49,050 bases of DNA from an uncultured Alistipes sp. (lineage in GTDB: Bacteria; Bacteroidota; Bacteroidia; Bacteroidales; Rikenellaceae). Under the pieces are notes generated by a model. That model worked only from the letters and a program-made list of their open reading frames with translations, was not told the origin of the DNA and did no database searches. The position numbers and the translations under genes were made by a program. The stretch is from the NCBI GenBank assembly GCA_910577475.1, contig CAJTLJ010000003.1, positions 1 to 49,050 on the forward strand, written 5' to 3'. Within the stretch, counting starts at the first letter, position 1; each line of letters starts with the position of its first letter. Below, piece by piece: positions 34,480-42,717 of the stretch.

Positions 34480-37158
34480 ATGAAAGTTATTTTCCGAATA
34501 GAGTACGATACCCGCTGGGGCGAGAACCTCTGCGTGGTGTTGGATGGTGCCGAGGCGGAGCGGCTGAAGCTCGACCCCGTGCTCGGAATGCGTTATGCGG
34601 ACGGCGAGTGGCAGCTGATGATCGACCTTCCGGCCGGAGCCGCGTTCGAATACCGCTATCGGGTCGTCTCCGACAAGGGGGAGACCCTGCGCGAGGAGTG
34701 GGGGGAGCCCCATCGTTTCGCTGCGGCCAGATCCCTGCGCGAGTGCGTGCGCATCGACCGCTGGGCGGACCGGCCTGCGGAGAGCTCGTTCTACTCGTCG
34801 GCCTTTACGGAGGGCATTTTCGCCCGCGGTAAGCGTTCTGCTGCGGTGCCGGCTGCCGGCGGGACGCTGCTTTTCGAGGTGGAGGCGCCCGAGGTGAAGC
34901 CGGACGAGGTGCTGGCACTGGCGGGAGAGCCCGCCGAGCTGGGCGGCTGGGACCCGGAGCGGGCCCTCGTGATGAGCGATGCCCGTTTCCCGGTCTGGAG
35001 CGTAAGCGTCAAGGCGGCGAAGCTCGCCCCGGGATTCGCCTATAAATTCATCGTCCGCAAGGCCGCTACGGGCCGCGTCGTGGAGTGGGAGGCCGGGGCC
35101 AACCGTTACTGGAACTGCCGCCTGCCCGAGGCGGGAGCGTGCGTGGCGCTGACGGGCGACCGTTTCCGTTCGGCTGCTGCCCCCTGGCGCGGTGCCGGCG
35201 TAGCCATTCCGGTCTTTTCGCTCCGGTCGGAGGAGAGCTTCGGCGTGGGCGAGTTCTACGATCTGAAGAAGATGGTAGACTGGGCCCGGGCGACCGGACT
35301 CAAGGTGATTCAGATCCTGCCGATCAACGACACCACGATGACCGGAACCTGGCAGGACTCCTATCCCTACAACGCCAATTCGACCTATGCGCTCCATCCG
35401 CAGTTCCTGCGGCTGGAGGCTGTGGGACGCCTCTCCGACAAGCGGGCCATGGCGAAATACCGAAAGCTGGGCAAGGAGCTCAACGCCCTCCCGGAGGTGG
35501 ATTACGAGCGGGTCAACACCGCGAAGGCCTCCTATCTGAAGGAGTTGTTCGCCGAGCAGGGCGCCGCTACGCTGGCTTCGGAGGAGTTCATCGAGTTTTT
35601 CCGCAGCAACGAGACGTGGCTGCGGCCCTATGCCGCCTTCTGCACCTTGCGCGACAGGCACCGTACAGCCGATTTCAGTCGCTGGGGCAAGTGGGCTACA
35701 TACGATTCGAAGGCGGTCGGGAAGCTGACTTCGCCCGGGAGCGATAGCTACGCGGAGGTGGCGCAGGTCTACTTCGTGCAGTACCATCTGGACCGTCAGT
35801 TGCGTGAGGTCCGCAACTACGCCCATGCGCACGGCGTGGTCCTGAAGGGCGATATTCCCATCGGCATCAGCCGCACGAGCTGCGACGCCTGGGTCGATCC
35901 CGACCTCTTCCACATGGATTCGCAGGCCGGAGCACCGCCCGACGACTTCTCCGTGCTGGGTCAGAACTGGGGGCTGCCCACCTACAACTGGGAGCGCATG
36001 GCCGAGGACGGCTATGCCTGGTGGAAGGCCCGTTTCCGCAAGATGGCCGAGTATTTCGATGCCTACCGGATCGACCACATTCTGGGCTTTTTCCGTATCT
36101 GGGAGATCCCCTACGAGTGCGTACACGGTCTGCTGGGCCACTTCAATCCGGCTCTGCCCTTCTCCGAGGAGGAGATTTGGGGGGCCGGGCTCCGGTTCAA
36201 TGCCGCGCGCCACGCCGAGCCCTATATCTATCACTACATGCTCGATGATTTCTTCGGCGAGGCGGCCGAGGAGGTGCGCACGAAGTATTTGCAGGAGGCG
36301 GGCTGCGGCCGCTATACCCTGCGCGAGGAGGTCGATACGCAGCGCAAGATCGAGCGTCTGTTCGCCGGAAAGAGCGACGACAGAAGCCACCGGATTTGCG
36401 ACGGTCTGATGGGGCTCGTCGACGAGGTGCTTTTCGTCGAGGACCCCGTGAAGCGCGGTCTCTATCATCCGCGCATTTCGGCGCAGTTCACCTACTCTTA
36501 CCGTGCCCTGGGCGACGGCGAGCGGGCGGCATTCGACCGGCTCTACAACGACTTCTTCTACTATCGCCACAACGAATACTGGCGGAGCGAGGCCATGCGC
36601 AAACTGCCGCCCCTGCTGTCGGCCACCCGCATGCTGGTCTGCGGCGAAGACCTGGGCATGATTCCGCATTGCGTGCCGCAGGTGATGAACGATCTTCAGA
36701 TTCTGTCGCTGGAGGTGCAGCGCATGCCGAAGGACCCGAACAGCGAGTTCGGAAACACCTGGGGGTATCCCTACCGTTCGGTGTCGACCACATCGACCCA
36801 CGACATGTCGCCCCTGCGGGCCTGGTGGGAGGAGGACCGCGTCACGACGCAGCGATTCTACAATACCGTCCTGCACGAGCCGGGCGAGGCCCCGCTCTAT
36901 TGCGAACCCTGGGTTGCCGGCAGGATCGTCGACCTGCATCTGGCCTCTCCCTCCATGCTGGTGATCCTGCCGTTGCAGGACTGGCTGGCCGAGGATGGCG
37001 AACTCCGCCGCGAGGTGCCGCAGGAGGAGCGGATCAACGTCCCCTCCATCCCGCGCTACTACTGGCGCTACCGGATGCACCTCACCCTGGAGCAGCTCCT
37101 CGGGGAGCAGGACTTCAACATCCGCATGCGTAGCCGCATCGAAGCCAGCGGCCGCTGA
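34480..37158 (+). CDS. malQ: 4-alpha-glucanotransferase, DPE2 type with two N-terminal starch-binding domains
   Basis: 892 residues, much longer than E. coli MalQ. Two CBM20-like domains (about 1-110 and 125-235; the second has LAGEPAELGGWDP) precede a GH77 barrel. The catalytic nucleophile is D532 in YRIDHILG, the acid/base E723 in CGEDLGM, and the third carboxylate D775 in STHDMS. DPE2-type enzymes move glucosyl units between maltose and branched or soluble glucans. No signal peptide, so it acts in the cytosol on imported malto-oligosaccharides or on glycogen. Monocistronic with own promoter and terminator. Confidence 0.95.
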   Translation: MKVIFRIEYDTRWGENLCVVLDGAEAERLKLDPVLGMRYADGEWQLMIDLPAGAAFEYRYRVVSDKGETLREEWGEPHRFAAARSLRECVRIDRWADRPAESSFYSSAFTEGIFARGKRSAAVPAAGGTLLFEVEAPEVKPDEVLALAGEPAELGGWDPERALVMSDARFPVWSVSVKAAKLAPGFAYKFIVRKAATGRVVEWEAGANRYWNCRLPEAGACVALTGDRFRSAAAPWRGAGVAIPVFSLRSEESFGVGEFYDLKKMVDWARATGLKVIQILPINDTTMTGTWQDSYPYNANSTYALHPQFLRLEAVGRLSDKRAMAKYRKLGKELNALPEVDYERVNTAKASYLKELFAEQGAATLASEEFIEFFRSNETWLRPYAAFCTLRDRHRTADFSRWGKWATYDSKAVGKLTSPGSDSYAEVAQVYFVQYHLDRQLREVRNYAHAHGVVLKGDIPIGISRTSCDAWVDPDLFHMDSQAGAPPDDFSVLGQNWGLPTYNWERMAEDGYAWWKARFRKMAEYFDAYRIDHILGFFRIWEIPYECVHGLLGHFNPALPFSEEEIWGAGLRFNAARHAEPYIYHYMLDDFFGEAAEEVRTKYLQEAGCGRYTLREEVDTQRKIERLFAGKSDDRSHRICDGLMGLVDEVLFVEDPVKRGLYHPRISAQFTYSYRALGDGERAAFDRLYNDFFYYRHNEYWRSEAMRKLPPLLSATRMLVCGEDLGMIPHCVPQVMNDLQILSLEVQRMPKDPNSEFGNTWGYPYRSVSTTSTHDMSPLRAWWEEDRVTTQRFYNTVLHEPGEAPLYCEPWVAGRIVDLHLASPSMLVILPLQDWLAEDGELRREVPQEERINVPSIPRYYWRYRMHLTLEQLLGEQDFNIRMRSRIEASGR

Positions 37159-37170
37159 TGCAATGAGGTT

Positions 37171-37217
37171 AAAGAGCCGAGGCAGAATCATTAGATTCCG
37201 CCTTGGCTCTTTGTTTT
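37171..37217 (+). terminator. Terminator of malQ
   Basis: A long imperfect hairpin (AAAGAGCC, AGGC, GAAT paired with ATTC, GCCT, GGCTCTTT), then GTTTT. Confidence 0.85.
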
Positions 37218-37663
37218 AGCACATTGTCGGTTTTGTCAAAAGGACGTTTGCCGTAACGATTCTTGAATGATGCAATAAGAATTGATACAAATATGTGTAT
37301 TTCAGTTATTTATTTTCTTGTAGATTTGATAACTGTTCACGAAGTTCTGCCATACACTATTTATAGATACATGTATTTATCTGATTATTAGTAGGTAATG
37401 TGGTAAACTATTTGTGCTGAGTAACAAAATAGCAACAAAATTGCGAATAAAATAAACGAAATTATTTCACAATAGATTTATACAGATTGATTAGAAATGC
37501 CCCCACCCATAATCCACTGCCCGAAATATAATCGGCAAAACGAGATGCGATGGAGTTCAGAACCAGATGCGACTATTCGGGGGGGGGTGAAGTAGCCCAA
37601 AACGAAAAGCGATGAAAATTTCGCACACGCATCGAATGTAATGTAAAGCAAATAGGCTTTTCG

Positions 37664-37729
37664 TTTACATATTACGAAAGATATGTAAAGAAATATGAGG
37701 TTCTTTACATATTGCGGAGGATAAGTAAA
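37664..37729. repeat. Two tandem 26-bp dyads, 40 bp apart
   Basis: Dyad 1 is TTTACATAT (37664-37672), 8-bp spacer, ATATGTAAA (37681-37689). Dyad 2 is TTTACATAT (37704-37712), 8-bp spacer, ATAAGTAAA (37721-37729). A lone arm TAATGTAAA lies at 37639-37647. Regular spacing suggests binding sites for a dimeric protein such as a repressor or initiator. Confidence 0.7.
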
Positions 37730-37735
37730 TCAGGC

Positions 37736-37783
37736 AGAAACACCGTTCGAATAGCTTTCGACTGCCGCTCGAACGGTGTTTCT
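37736..37783. repeat. 15-bp palindrome, possible terminator of the methylase remnant
   Basis: AGAAACACCGTTCGA (37736-37750) and its exact complement (37769-37783) enclose an 18-nt loop. It lies 26 nt past the minus-strand methylase stop. No T run on either side, so an att or processing site remains possible. Confidence 0.65.
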
Positions 37784-37809
37784 CATTAGGGTGAATCCGC
37801 CTCACTCGC

Positions 37810-38241
37810 TTAAATACCCTTCTCGAATAGGGATGCCTGCGGCTTCTTCTCGTAATAGCAAACCATCCACTCTTCCTGCCGGCGCCGGCTGGTTTTGGAG
37901 GTGCTGATCGTGCGTTCGACCCGATGGATGATCCATCCGTTCTTCTGTGCGTACCGATCGATCATCTGAAACGGGAACATTGTCAGCAAGAACTTCCCTT
38001 TGACGGTTTCGAACAGCTGCAGAAGCTGCTCCATGTTCCGCTCGTTGAACGTATCTTCGTAGTGGCCGCAGTCGGAGTTCACGTAGGGAGGATCGACGAA
38101 ATGAAAGGCATCCGGTGCTTCGTAGCAGGCGATCACATCGAGGGCATTGCGGTTCTCGATGGTCACGTGCTCCAGCCGCCCGCAGAGATTCTCCGTAAAC
38201 TCGTCATAAACGAGGTAACGATTTAGAAACCGAAACCTCGT
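37810..38241 (-). pseudogene. C-terminal remnant of a D12-class DNA adenine methylase (Dam-like)
   Basis: The open frame gives about 143 residues, with the family's IENRNALDVI and catalytic FVDPPYVNSD motif followed by the C-terminal helices. The N-terminal AdoMet-binding half (about 120-150 residues with the FxGxG-type motif) is missing. An in-frame stop lies at 38242-38244, and no start codon precedes the conserved part apart from an internal GTG at 38166. It was probably once an element- or phage-borne methylase. It should be inactive because the cofactor motif is lost. It sits between palindromes in an AT-rich scar. Confidence 0.82.
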
Positions 38242-38244
38242 TTA
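38207..38244. repeat. 10-bp inverted repeat at the methylase break point
   Basis: TAAACGAGGT (38207-38216) and ACCTCGTTTA (38235-38244), 18-bp spacer. It overlaps the 5' edge of the methylase remnant, where homology stops. Confidence 0.6.
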
Positions 38245-38293
38245 TTTTCACATTATCTCGCCGTTTCCGGCAAATGCCTCAATAAAATGGTGC

Positions 38294-38334
38294 TGCAAAA
38301 TATTCTATTAGTCAACAACTTGCGATATTTTGCA
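38294..38334. repeat. 10-bp inverted repeat near mscL
   Basis: TGCAAAATAT (38294-38303) and ATATTTTGCA (38325-38334) with a 21-bp spacer. Could be an attachment or transposon-end remnant. Confidence 0.6.
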
Positions 38335-38399
38335 TGGACAATCTATTTTAGGGGGGCCTCAAAGGGACGCCTTGGGTCGGAAGCCGATTGTGCCCGGGC

Positions 38400-38873
38400 T
38401 TATCTCTTCTCCTTGAGCAGGTCGCGGATTTCGGTCAGCAGTTTCTCCTCGGCCGTAGGCTCGGGAATCGGTGCGGGAGCGGGGGCAGGAGCCGGCGCTT
38501 CCTTCTTGCGCGAGAGGCTGTTGATCAGCTTGACCATCAGGAACACGCAGAAGGCCAGGATGGTGAAGTCGATCACCTGCTGGATGAATGCACCGTAGCG
38601 CCAGTAGATCGGTTCCATCTCGGTTCCCGTGGCGGTGACCTTTTCGCCCAGTACGGAGGTCACGTTCGAGGCGACGTCGCGCACGCGGGAGAGGTCGATC
38701 TTCAGGTCGGTGAAGTTGGTGTTGCCGATCAGGGCGCCGATCGGGGGCATGATGATGTCGTTGACCAGCGAGGTGATGATCTTGCCGAACGCGCCGCCGA
38801 TGATGACGCCGACTGCCATATCCAGGGCATTGCCCTTTACGGCGAACTCCTTGAACTCTTTCAAAAATCCCAT
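38400..38873 (-). CDS. mscL: Large-conductance mechanosensitive channel
   Basis: 157 residues. The N-terminal amphipathic helix FLKEFKEFAVKGN and pore helix with LDMAVGVIIGGAFGKI are the MscL signature. A second membrane helix lies near 100-125 and a C-terminal bundle near 140-157. A Pro-Ala repeat linker (APAPAPAPAPIPEP) before the bundle is longer than in E. coli (136 residues). It releases solutes under hypo-osmotic shock. Own promoter. Confidence 0.96.
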   Translation of the reverse strand: MGFLKEFKEFAVKGNALDMAVGVIIGGAFGKIITSLVNDIIMPPIGALIGNTNFTDLKIDLSRVRDVASNVTSVLGEKVTATGTEMEPIYWRYGAFIQQVIDFTILAFCVFLMVKLINSLSRKKEAPAPAPAPAPIPEPTAEEKLLTEIRDLLKEKR

Positions 38874-38916
38874 AATTATCTCTGTTTTTAATGATTGATA
38901 TTTTCTGTTCCGCCTG

Positions 38917-38948
38917 CAAAGATAGCGTATGCCGGATATTTGCGCAAA
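38917..38948 (-). promoter_or_regulatory. Promoter of mscL
   Basis: Minus strand TTTG (38948-38945), 20-nt spacer, TATCTTTG (38924-38917). Leader of about 40 nt. Confidence 0.75.
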
Positions 38949-38954
38949 AAGGAT

Positions 38955-38990
38955 GAAAAAATCCCGAGTGAATTTCCACCCGGGATTTTC
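38955..38990 (-). terminator. Terminator of the biotin carboxyltransferase gene
   Basis: Minus strand AAAATCCCG-GTG paired with CAC-CGGGATTTT, loop about 6 nt, then a run of six T. It ends just before the mscL promoter. Confidence 0.85.
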
Positions 38991-39003
38991 GGTTGCGGTC
39001 CGG

Positions 39004-40932
39004 TTATTCGATCTCGATCAGCACGGCGTCGGTCGGAACCGTCTCGCCCTCGCTGACCAGAATCTGCTTCACCGTGCCGGCATAGTCGGTCGTGATGGAG
39101 TTCTCCATCTTCATGGCTTCGAGCGTCAGCACCTCCTGATCGGCCTTCACCCGGTCGCCTACCTTCACGGCGATGGCGATGACGCGGCCCGGCAGCGGAG
39201 CGTTGACGGTGTTGCCGGTGATGGGCTGCGGCTCGGCCGGTGCCTTCTCCTGCATGGCCTCCTTGAGCTCCTGCACCTTCCCCTTCACCTTGTCCTTGAG
39301 AGCCGAGGCGGCTTCAGCGACCTTCTCGACCGCTTTGGCGGCCTTCGCCTTGAACGATTTTTCGTAGGCGGCCTTCTTGCAGTTCGTCAGATAGGTCTTC
39401 GCCACCATCGGGAAGAGCTCGAGCAGCAGCACCTCCTTTTCGTTCTCGGCCAGCTTCACGCCGCCGGCTTCGGGAAGCTCGGGGTTGGGCTGCATCTTGT
39501 ACTTCGAGGTGTCGTAGGGAGTCTCCTCGCGCACGCCGCAGATCTTGAAGCGGAACTCGGGGTCGATCTCGACCGGCGTCTTGCCGTATTCGCCCTTCAC
39601 CAGATTGACGAACTGCGACGATTTGTTGCTGTACATCGGGCGTCCGGCCTTCTCGTCCAGCGCGCAGTTGACGGCCTGGGCACCTACGATCTGCGAGGTG
39701 GGGGTCACCAACGGCGGCAGACCGGCTGCCAGACGAACCGACGGAATGAGCTCCATGGCGCGCGGCAGAATCTCCTCGGACTTGAGCTGCTTGAGCTGGG
39801 CCACCATGTTGGAGTACATGCCGCCCGGAATTTCGGCCTTCTGAACCAGCTCGTTGGGGGCCGGGAACCCGAAGTGGGCCTCGATCTTGCGGCAGGCATC
39901 CACCAGCGTCGCCTCGTCGTCGGCTTTGGCGGCGGCGATGGCCCGGTCGAACTCGGCGTCGATGGCTGCGGGGAGCTCGTCGACGAGCGGATCGAACGGC
40001 TTGGGCAGCGGCTTCTCGGCGCCGAATACGGAGAGTTCGAGCTCCTTGCGGATCTCCTTCAGCTCGCCGTTGATCTTCGCCACGGCCCGCATATTCACGC
40101 CCAGATCGATGCCCAGCTTCTGGCAGAAGACGTAGACCAGCTCGATGGCCGGAGCGCCCGTGCCGCCGGCGAACCACCAGCAGTTGGTGTCCACGATATC
40201 CACGCCGGCCACGATGGCCGCCACGACCGATGCCAGACCGTAGCCCGGCGTGCAGTGGGTGTGGAAATCGACCGGCAGGTCGATGTGCTGTTTGAAGAGC
40301 TTGATGAGCCCGCTGACGCGCTTCGGGGGGATCAGACCCGACATGTCCTTGATGGTAATCATGTCGGCGCCCAGTGCGGCCATCTGTTTGGCCTTGTCCA
40401 GGAAGTAGGCGTCGGTGAATACGGGTTTCGGATTCTTCTTTCCGAACAGACGGGCGAAGAATCCGATCTCGGGATATTTGGGGTCGACCGTGTAGCAGAC
40501 GGCGCAGTCGGCGATGCCGCCGTACTGCTTCACATACTTGACGGTCGACTTCACGTTGTTCACGTCGTTCAGGGCGTCGAAGATGCGCATGATGCCCAGT
40601 CCGCTCTCGATGGCGTTGCGGCAGAAGCCGTCGATGATTTCGTCGGTATAAGGGGCGTAGCCGAACAGGTTGCGGCCGCGCGAAAGGGCGGTCAGCTTCG
40701 AAACGTTGCCGACGGCCTTGTGAATGGTCTCCAGACGGGTCCACGGATTTTCGTTCAGATAGCGCATCACGGAGTCGGGAACGGCGCCGCCCCAAACCTC
40801 CATGGCGTAGAAGTCAGCCTCCTTATAGAAGGGGAGGCAGCGGTCGATCTGCGCCTGATTCATACGGGTTGCGAACGAGGACTGCTGTCCGTCGCGCAAC
40901 GTAAGATCTCTGATTTTCAGTTTTTTTACCAT
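39004..40932 (-). CDS. Biotin-carrying carboxyltransferase (oxaloacetate decarboxylase alpha / pyruvate carboxylase B type)
   Basis: 642 residues. The N-terminal carboxyltransferase barrel has RDGQQS and the metal motif DFHTHCTPG. A PYC_OADA domain follows to about 480, then an Ala/Lys/Glu linker and a C-terminal biotinyl domain with biotinylated K608 in EAMKMEN. It moves CO2 between oxaloacetate/pyruvate and biotin. As OadA it would work with membrane beta and gamma subunits pumping Na+; as PycB, with a biotin carboxylase. Neither partner is in this window, so the role is undecided. Monocistronic, with a -7 box 93 nt upstream. Confidence 0.9.
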   Translation of the reverse strand: MVKKLKIRDLTLRDGQQSSFATRMNQAQIDRCLPFYKEADFYAMEVWGGAVPDSVMRYLNENPWTRLETIHKAVGNVSKLTALSRGRNLFGYAPYTDEIIDGFCRNAIESGLGIMRIFDALNDVNNVKSTVKYVKQYGGIADCAVCYTVDPKYPEIGFFARLFGKKNPKPVFTDAYFLDKAKQMAALGADMITIKDMSGLIPPKRVSGLIKLFKQHIDLPVDFHTHCTPGYGLASVVAAIVAGVDIVDTNCWWFAGGTGAPAIELVYVFCQKLGIDLGVNMRAVAKINGELKEIRKELELSVFGAEKPLPKPFDPLVDELPAAIDAEFDRAIAAAKADDEATLVDACRKIEAHFGFPAPNELVQKAEIPGGMYSNMVAQLKQLKSEEILPRAMELIPSVRLAAGLPPLVTPTSQIVGAQAVNCALDEKAGRPMYSNKSSQFVNLVKGEYGKTPVEIDPEFRFKICGVREETPYDTSKYKMQPNPELPEAGGVKLAENEKEVLLLELFPMVAKTYLTNCKKAAYEKSFKAKAAKAVEKVAEAASALKDKVKGKVQELKEAMQEKAPAEPQPITGNTVNAPLPGRVIAIAVKVGDRVKADQEVLTLEAMKMENSITTDYAGTVKQILVSEGETVPTDAVLIEIE

Positions 40933-41025
40933 AGTCCTTTTATTTGAAGGGTTTTACCCGGTCTCTTTCGAAACCGTTCTTTCATACCCGGAGGGCTTCC
41001 GCTTGCGGCCGCCTGCCGGGATGGA

Positions 41026-41033
41026 CAAAGATA
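41026..41033 (-). promoter_or_regulatory. -7 promoter element of the biotin carboxyltransferase gene
   Basis: Minus strand TATCTTTG. The nearest TTG (41053-41051) is 17 nt upstream, shorter than usual. The leader of about 90 nt is long for this window. Confidence 0.5.
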
Positions 41034-41104
41034 ATAAAAAATCCGGAATGCAATAAAAAATCGCCGGTTATTCGAATCCGCCCGCCATACTTTATATATA
41101 AGGG

Positions 41105-41791
41105 CTATTTCCCCTCCTGCTTGCGGCGGGTGTAGTCCGTGTAGAGCGTGGTGACGTAGACCGTGAAGATGGGGAACATCGCCATGCCGAGAATGGGCAG
41201 CAGCACGCAGATGATCTTGCCGACCGTGGTGACTGGGAAGATGGCGGCGCCGACCGTCGTGACGTTCATCCAGGCCCACCAGAGGGCGTTGCCGAACCCG
41301 TGAAGCCGGTCGTTGACCAGAATCTCGTAGTCGTAGAAGAGCAGGGCGGAGAGGTAGGTGAAGACCACGACGGTCACGATATAGGCCCAGAAGAGCCTTT
41401 TGGCCTTACCCTCGACCATCCAGCGGACGACGACATAGAGGGCCAGGAACGAGCGGAGCAGGGGCACGGTGGCGAGTGCCATCATCTCGCTGCGAGTGAA
41501 GGCGTGATCCGACCAGTCGGCGATGTTGAGCCAGGGGATCGACAGCAGCAGAAAGATCAGATGGGTCCAGAAGAAGCGTCCCGGACGCTCCGAAGCGCCC
41601 AGACGCAGAAACCAGTCGAAAAGGAAGATGCAGCAGACGATGAGCTGCAAGGTCATGTAGGCCGGAGAAAATACGAGATGATCGCCCGAAATGATTTCGA
41701 CCGAGACGGCTACGATCAGGATCAGTGCGCAGAGCAACGTCAGCGAGTTCGCAACCTGGCGCAACCCTTTGTGAGCAAGCGTTTTTTCCAT
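41105..41791 (-). CDS. Potassium-channel-like membrane protein with an altered filter
   Basis: 228 residues from the ATG at 41791; the longer frame opens with TTG. Hydrophobic segments: residues about 13-35, 42-62, 75-90, 103-125, 135-153 and a final pore-plus-helix unit. The pore region reads MNVTTVGAAIFPVTTVGK, which aligns with the K+ channel filter TVGYGD but has Ala-Ala where Tyr-Gly is expected. The preceding segments resemble a voltage-sensor-like domain without a clear Arg ladder. Such filter variants recur in Bacteroidota channel-like proteins. Ion selectivity cannot be assumed. Confidence 0.8.
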   Translation of the reverse strand: MEKTLAHKGLRQVANSLTLLCALILIVAVSVEIISGDHLVFSPAYMTLQLIVCCIFLFDWFLRLGASERPGRFFWTHLIFLLLSIPWLNIADWSDHAFTRSEMMALATVPLLRSFLALYVVVRWMVEGKAKRLFWAYIVTVVVFTYLSALLFYDYEILVNDRLHGFGNALWWAWMNVTTVGAAIFPVTTVGKIICVLLPILGMAMFPIFTVYVTTLYTDYTRRKQEGK

Positions 41792-41887
41792 GATGAACGT
41801 GATTTTTTTCGCACTTTCAGGCAAATCCGGTGCCAAGCTGTCCGGTCGACGCCTGACAAAAAAAAGAGCTAAAATTATCCGAAAAAA

Positions 41888-41918
41888 TTTGCACGTTCGA
41901 AAATTTTCCTTACCTTTG
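41888..41918 (+). promoter_or_regulatory. Promoter of tRNA-Met
   Basis: TTTG (41888-41891), 19-nt spacer, TACCTTTG (41911-41918). Perfect consensus, about 19 nt before the tRNA. Confidence 0.8.
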
Positions 41919-41937
41919 CACTCGCTTTTGAAGCAAT

Positions 41938-42011
41938 GGCGAGATAGCTCAGCTGGTTAGAGCGCATGATTCATAATCATGAGGTCGAGAGTTCAAGTCT
42001 CTCTCTCGCTA
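41938..42011 (+). tRNA. tRNA with anticodon CAT (elongator Met, or Ile2)
   Basis: A cloverleaf with acceptor GGCGAGA/TCTCGCT, anticodon stem CATGA/TCATG and loop TTCATAA (anticodon CAT). It lacks the three G:C pairs of initiator tRNA. The first acceptor pair is G:U. A lysidine-modified tRNA-Ile2 cannot be excluded by eye. No encoded CCA. Confidence 0.9.
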
Positions 42012-42051
42012 CTGAAGAGGATTACGGCAACGTGATCCTTTTTTTCGTCTT

Positions 42052-42717
42052 ATGCGTATCGTAAAGTCGGGAGCTATGGAAAATGTAGATCGGGAGTTGG
42101 CGGCCTATGTGGAACGGGAGATCATTCCGCGGTATCGGGAGTTCGATGCGGCCCACCGCGAGGACCATGTCCGCACGGTGATTCGGGAGAGTCTGCATTT
42201 GGCTGCGCCGTACGGTCTGGATCCGAACCTGATCTATGCGGCGGCGGCTTGGCATGATACGGGGCTCGTCGCGGGCCGCGAGCGCCATCACCTCGTGTCG
42301 GGGGAGATCGTGGCGGCAGACGGGCGGTTGCGGGAGTGGTTTACGCAGGAGCAGATCCGGACGATTCGCGAAGCGGTCGAGGACCATCGGGCGTCGGCCG
42401 GCGGAGAGCCCCGCTCCCTGTACGGACGGATCGTGGCCGAGGCGGACCGGGTGATCGATCCCGACGTAACCCTGCGCCGCACGGTCTCCTACGGGCTGGC
42501 CCACTATCCCGAACTGGACCGGGAGGGGCAGTACGCCCGTTTTCGCGACCATCTTCAGCGCAAGTATGCTCCCGGAGGCTATTTGAAGCTCCTCGTCCCC
42601 GAATCGAAAAACCGCGAACGGCTGGAGCGGCTGCAGGCGCTCATCGCCTCGCCCGTCCGGTTGCGCAAGGCCTTCGACGACCTTTACGACGAGTTGCGGA
42701 ACGTCATTTCGCTTTAA
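42052..42717 (+). CDS. HD-domain phosphohydrolase
   Basis: 221 residues. The conserved metal ligands are His in AAHREDHVRTV, the HD of AAWHDTGL and a later His/Asp pair (EDHRAS, VAEADRVID). HD proteins hydrolyse nucleotides or related phosphate esters. The start may instead be the ATG at 42076. There is no separate promoter and the gene begins 40 nt after the tRNA, so it may be expressed by read-through. 3' end overlaps umuC by 14 nt tail to tail. Substrate unknown. Confidence 0.85.
   Translation: MRIVKSGAMENVDRELAAYVEREIIPRYREFDAAHREDHVRTVIRESLHLAAPYGLDPNLIYAAAAWHDTGLVAGRERHHLVSGEIVAADGRLREWFTQEQIRTIREAVEDHRASAGGEPRSLYGRIVAEADRVIDPDVTLRRTVSYGLAHYPELDREGQYARFRDHLQRKYAPGGYLKLLVPESKNRERLERLQALIASPVRLRKAFDDLYDELRNVISL

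Larger units (their letters stand above)
37218..37809. other. AT-rich gene-free stretch, probable mobile-element scar
   Basis: About 590 bp without a credible gene, clearly richer in A/T than either flank. It includes a run of nine G residues (37579-37587), two tandem dyads (37664-37729) and a large palindrome (37736-37783), listed separately. It abuts the broken methylase gene. Confidence 0.6.

Noticed and set aside
37579..37587. A run of nine G residues, possible phase-variation tract
   Set aside because: It lies in no reading frame or identifiable promoter, so there is nothing for slippage to switch. It may also be a length-error site.
41938..42011. tRNA gene as an integration site for an element
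   Set aside because: No integrase gene and no duplicated tRNA 3' end was seen nearby; the downstream HD gene and umuDC look native.
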